Assembly (NCBI GenBank): GCA_027364815.1
Contig: DAHXOQ010000141.1
Location: 1-7,350 of the forward strand
Reading direction: 5' to 3'
Length of the DNA stretch: 7,350 nucleotides
Source of the DNA: Acidobacteriaceae bacterium
Lineage (GTDB): Bacteria; Acidobacteriota; Terriglobia; Terriglobales; Acidobacteriaceae
The position numbers and the translations under genes are program-made. This document shows positions 6,007 to 7,350 of the stretch, piece after piece. Below the pieces are notes generated by a model. It saw only the letters and a list, made by a program, of their open reading frames with translations. It did no database searches and was not told where the DNA came from. How positions within the stretch are numbered: position 1 is the stretch's first letter; the number at the start of each line of letters is the position of its first letter.

Positions 6007-6321
6007 ATGACTCTCGAAGAACTCAGAAAACAGATCGATAATCTGGACCGGCAACTCGTTGCCCTGCTCAGTGAGCGCGCCAAGGCAGCACAGATGATTG
6101 GTCACCTGAAAGCCGCCACACAGCTTCCTGTCTATGAACCGTCGCGCGAGAAAGAGATCTACGCAAATGTGCGTGCAGCCAATCATGGCCCTCTGCCTGA
6201 CATTGAGCTCACTCACATTTACGAGCGCGTCATCGACGTCATGCGGGCACTGCAGCGGAATGAGCTTGCCTCCGAAAGAAAAGCCCACGAGGGACACCAG
6301 CATGAAACGGGGAAGAATTAA
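6007..6321 (+). CDS. aroQ: Chorismate mutase, stand-alone AroQ (type II) class
   Basis: A 104-residue all-helical chorismate mutase that rearranges chorismate to prephenate, committing it to phenylalanine and tyrosine. The E. coli active-site set can be placed: Arg7 (R11), Arg24 (R28), Lys35 (K39), Glu44 (D48), Arg47-Glu48 (R51-E52) and Gln83 (Q88). The core is complete by about residue 84. The last ~20 residues are a charged, His- and Glu-rich tail (ERKAHEGHQHETGKN) of no known role. GAGG (5997-6000), 6 bases before ATG 6007, sets the start. The TAA stop shares its last A with the ATG of the following DAHP synthase, so the two are translationally coupled. There is no signal peptide, so the enzyme is cytoplasmic rather than the secreted form. 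It could act with the downstream DAHP synthase, as in species where the two are fused. Confidence 0.92.
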   Translation: MTLEELRKQIDNLDRQLVALLSERAKAAQMIGHLKAATQLPVYEPSREKEIYANVRAANHGPLPDIELTHIYERVIDVMRALQRNELASERKAHEGHQHETGKN

Positions 6322-7337
6322 TGATTGTCGCAATGCAGGAGTTGGCAACAGAAGAACAAATTGACGCCATTATTCAGGAGATGGTGGAGGCGGGCGTCAA
6401 CGTCCACCGCACCACCGGCGCATCGCAAACCATACTCGCCGGAGTCGGCCCTACGCAGGCGCTCGACCTCACCGCATTCGAGCAGATGCCCGGCGTCATG
6501 TATGTGCACCGCATCAGTTCGCCTTACAAACTTGCCGGCCGAGGATTCCGTCCTGAAGGCACCATTATCGAATTTGAAAACGGCGTCAAGATCGGCGGCA
6601 ATGAAGTTGTCGTCATGGCCGGGCCCTGTTCGATTGAGAATGAAGCACAGATACAAGAGACCGCGCGTCGCGTCAAGGCGAGCGGCGGAAAATTTTTGCG
6701 CGGCGGAGCCTTCAAACCACGCAGCTCGCCCTACGCATTCCAGGGCCTCGGCATTCCGGGATTGAAACTCATGTTTGAAGCCGCACGCGAGCACGGTCTT
6801 CTCTGCGTCAGCGAGGTGATGGAGATTTCGCAGATTGAACCGATGCTCCCCTACGTCGATCTTTTCCAGGTCGGCGCGCGCAACATGCAGAACTACAATC
6901 TGCTGCGCGAGCTCGGCAAGGCCCGCAAGCCGATTCTGCTGAAGCGCGGCATCGCCGGCACAATCGAAGAGCTTCTGCTCTCAAGCGAGTACATTCTCGC
7001 CGGCGGCAACTACGACGTCATCCTCTGCGAGCGCGGCATCCGCACCTACGAGACGGCTACGCGCAACACCATGGACATCTCCGCGATTCCCGTCATTCAC
7101 AAACTCTCTCACCTGCCCATCGTTGGCGATCCATCGCACGGAACCGGACGCCGCGACATGGTGGGCGCAATGGCCCTCGCTTCCGTCGCCGCCGGAGCTG
7201 ACGCCATCATCGTTGAAGTCCACCCCAACGCAGACAAGGCCGCATCGGACGCAGCCCAGACTCTCTACCTTGAACAATTCGACACGCTGATGGGACAGAT
7301 TCGTCTCGTCGCCAAAGCCATCGGCCGCACCGCGTAG
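6321..7337 (+). CDS. aroF: 3-deoxy-7-phosphoheptulonate (DAHP) synthase, class I-beta with N-terminal regulatory domain
   Basis: A 338-residue synthase that condenses phosphoenolpyruvate with erythrose 4-phosphate in the first shikimate pathway step. Residues 1-70 (MIVAMQELATEEQI to HRISSPYKL) form the ferredoxin-like/ACT-like module of the Thermotoga-type enzymes, known there to give feedback control by Tyr or Phe. The barrel follows. AGPCSIE carries metal ligand Cys103; KPRSSPY (132-138) and LKRG (207-210) form the substrate pocket; CERGIR (236-241), DPSHGTGRR with His273, EVHP with Glu299, and Asp310 complete it. The four metal ligands are offset by one from T. maritima C102, H272, E298 and D309. 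GGGGA (6309-6313), 7 bases before ATG 6321, sets the start, which overlaps the aroQ stop by one base. Naming of this class varies (aroF, aroG or aroA), so the symbol is tentative. Regulation by aromatic end products is inferred from the N-terminal module. Confidence 0.93.
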   Translation: MIVAMQELATEEQIDAIIQEMVEAGVNVHRTTGASQTILAGVGPTQALDLTAFEQMPGVMYVHRISSPYKLAGRGFRPEGTIIEFENGVKIGGNEVVVMAGPCSIENEAQIQETARRVKASGGKFLRGGAFKPRSSPYAFQGLGIPGLKLMFEAAREHGLLCVSEVMEISQIEPMLPYVDLFQVGARNMQNYNLLRELGKARKPILLKRGIAGTIEELLLSSEYILAGGNYDVILCERGIRTYETATRNTMDISAIPVIHKLSHLPIVGDPSHGTGRRDMVGAMALASVAAGADAIIVEVHPNADKAASDAAQTLYLEQFDTLMGQIRLVAKAIGRTA

Positions 7338-7350
7338 TTACAATCAACAC

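Noticed and set aside
1..7350. Mobile element, phage, CRISPR or defence system
   Set aside because: No transposase, integrase, terminal repeats, spacer-repeat pattern, or toxin/antitoxin or defence gene was seen; every sizeable gene belongs to a metabolic, surface or membrane family.

Overview
The window looks like an ordinary chromosomal segment of a Gram-negative-type bacterium, most likely Acidobacteriota (class Terriglobia). That guess rests on the moderately GC-rich composition, a KdsC-type phosphatase with an unusual insertion and an 'ITKR' motif, and the short aromatic amino acid cluster trpB-trpA-aroQ-DAHP synthase. No 16S or other marker gene is present, so the taxonomy is inference. 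I see no phage, transposon, integron, CRISPR, tRNA or rRNA signal.

Left part (1-2710): the 3' end of a class C beta-lactamase-like serine hydrolase (+) converges on a kdsC-like phosphatase gene (-), with a hairpin terminator usable from both sides between them. Divergent from kdsC is a DUF4126 membrane protein (+). It converges on a WcaF-type hexapeptide acetyltransferase (-). KdsC acts in Kdo (lipopolysaccharide core) synthesis, and the acetyltransferase probably acts on a cell-surface polysaccharide, but no full LPS or capsule cluster is visible.

Middle (2788-3864): a two-domain vicinal-oxygen-chelate protein of the CatE type (-) lies 77 bases upstream of the acetyltransferase gene on the same strand. 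Its promoter region (a perfect TATAAT and a strong ribosome binding site) shares a 141-base divergent intergenic region with trpB.

Right part (3865-7337): four + strand genes of aromatic amino acid synthesis. TrpB and TrpA are the two subunits of tryptophan synthase, and the trpA ribosome binding site overlaps the trpB stop codon. After a 125-base gap come a stand-alone AroQ chorismate mutase and a class I-beta DAHP synthase with an N-terminal regulatory domain; these two genes overlap by one base. The cluster therefore joins the first step of the shikimate pathway (DAHP synthase), the branch toward Phe/Tyr (chorismate mutase) and the last step of the Trp branch. trpC, trpD, trpE and trpF are not in the window.

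I found no convincing new biological system. The points most worth a second look are the split but coupled chorismate mutase/DAHP synthase pair, the insertion and altered motif II region in KdsC, the apparently leaderless kdsC start, and a perfect short palindrome in the kdsC/DUF4126 divergent region.
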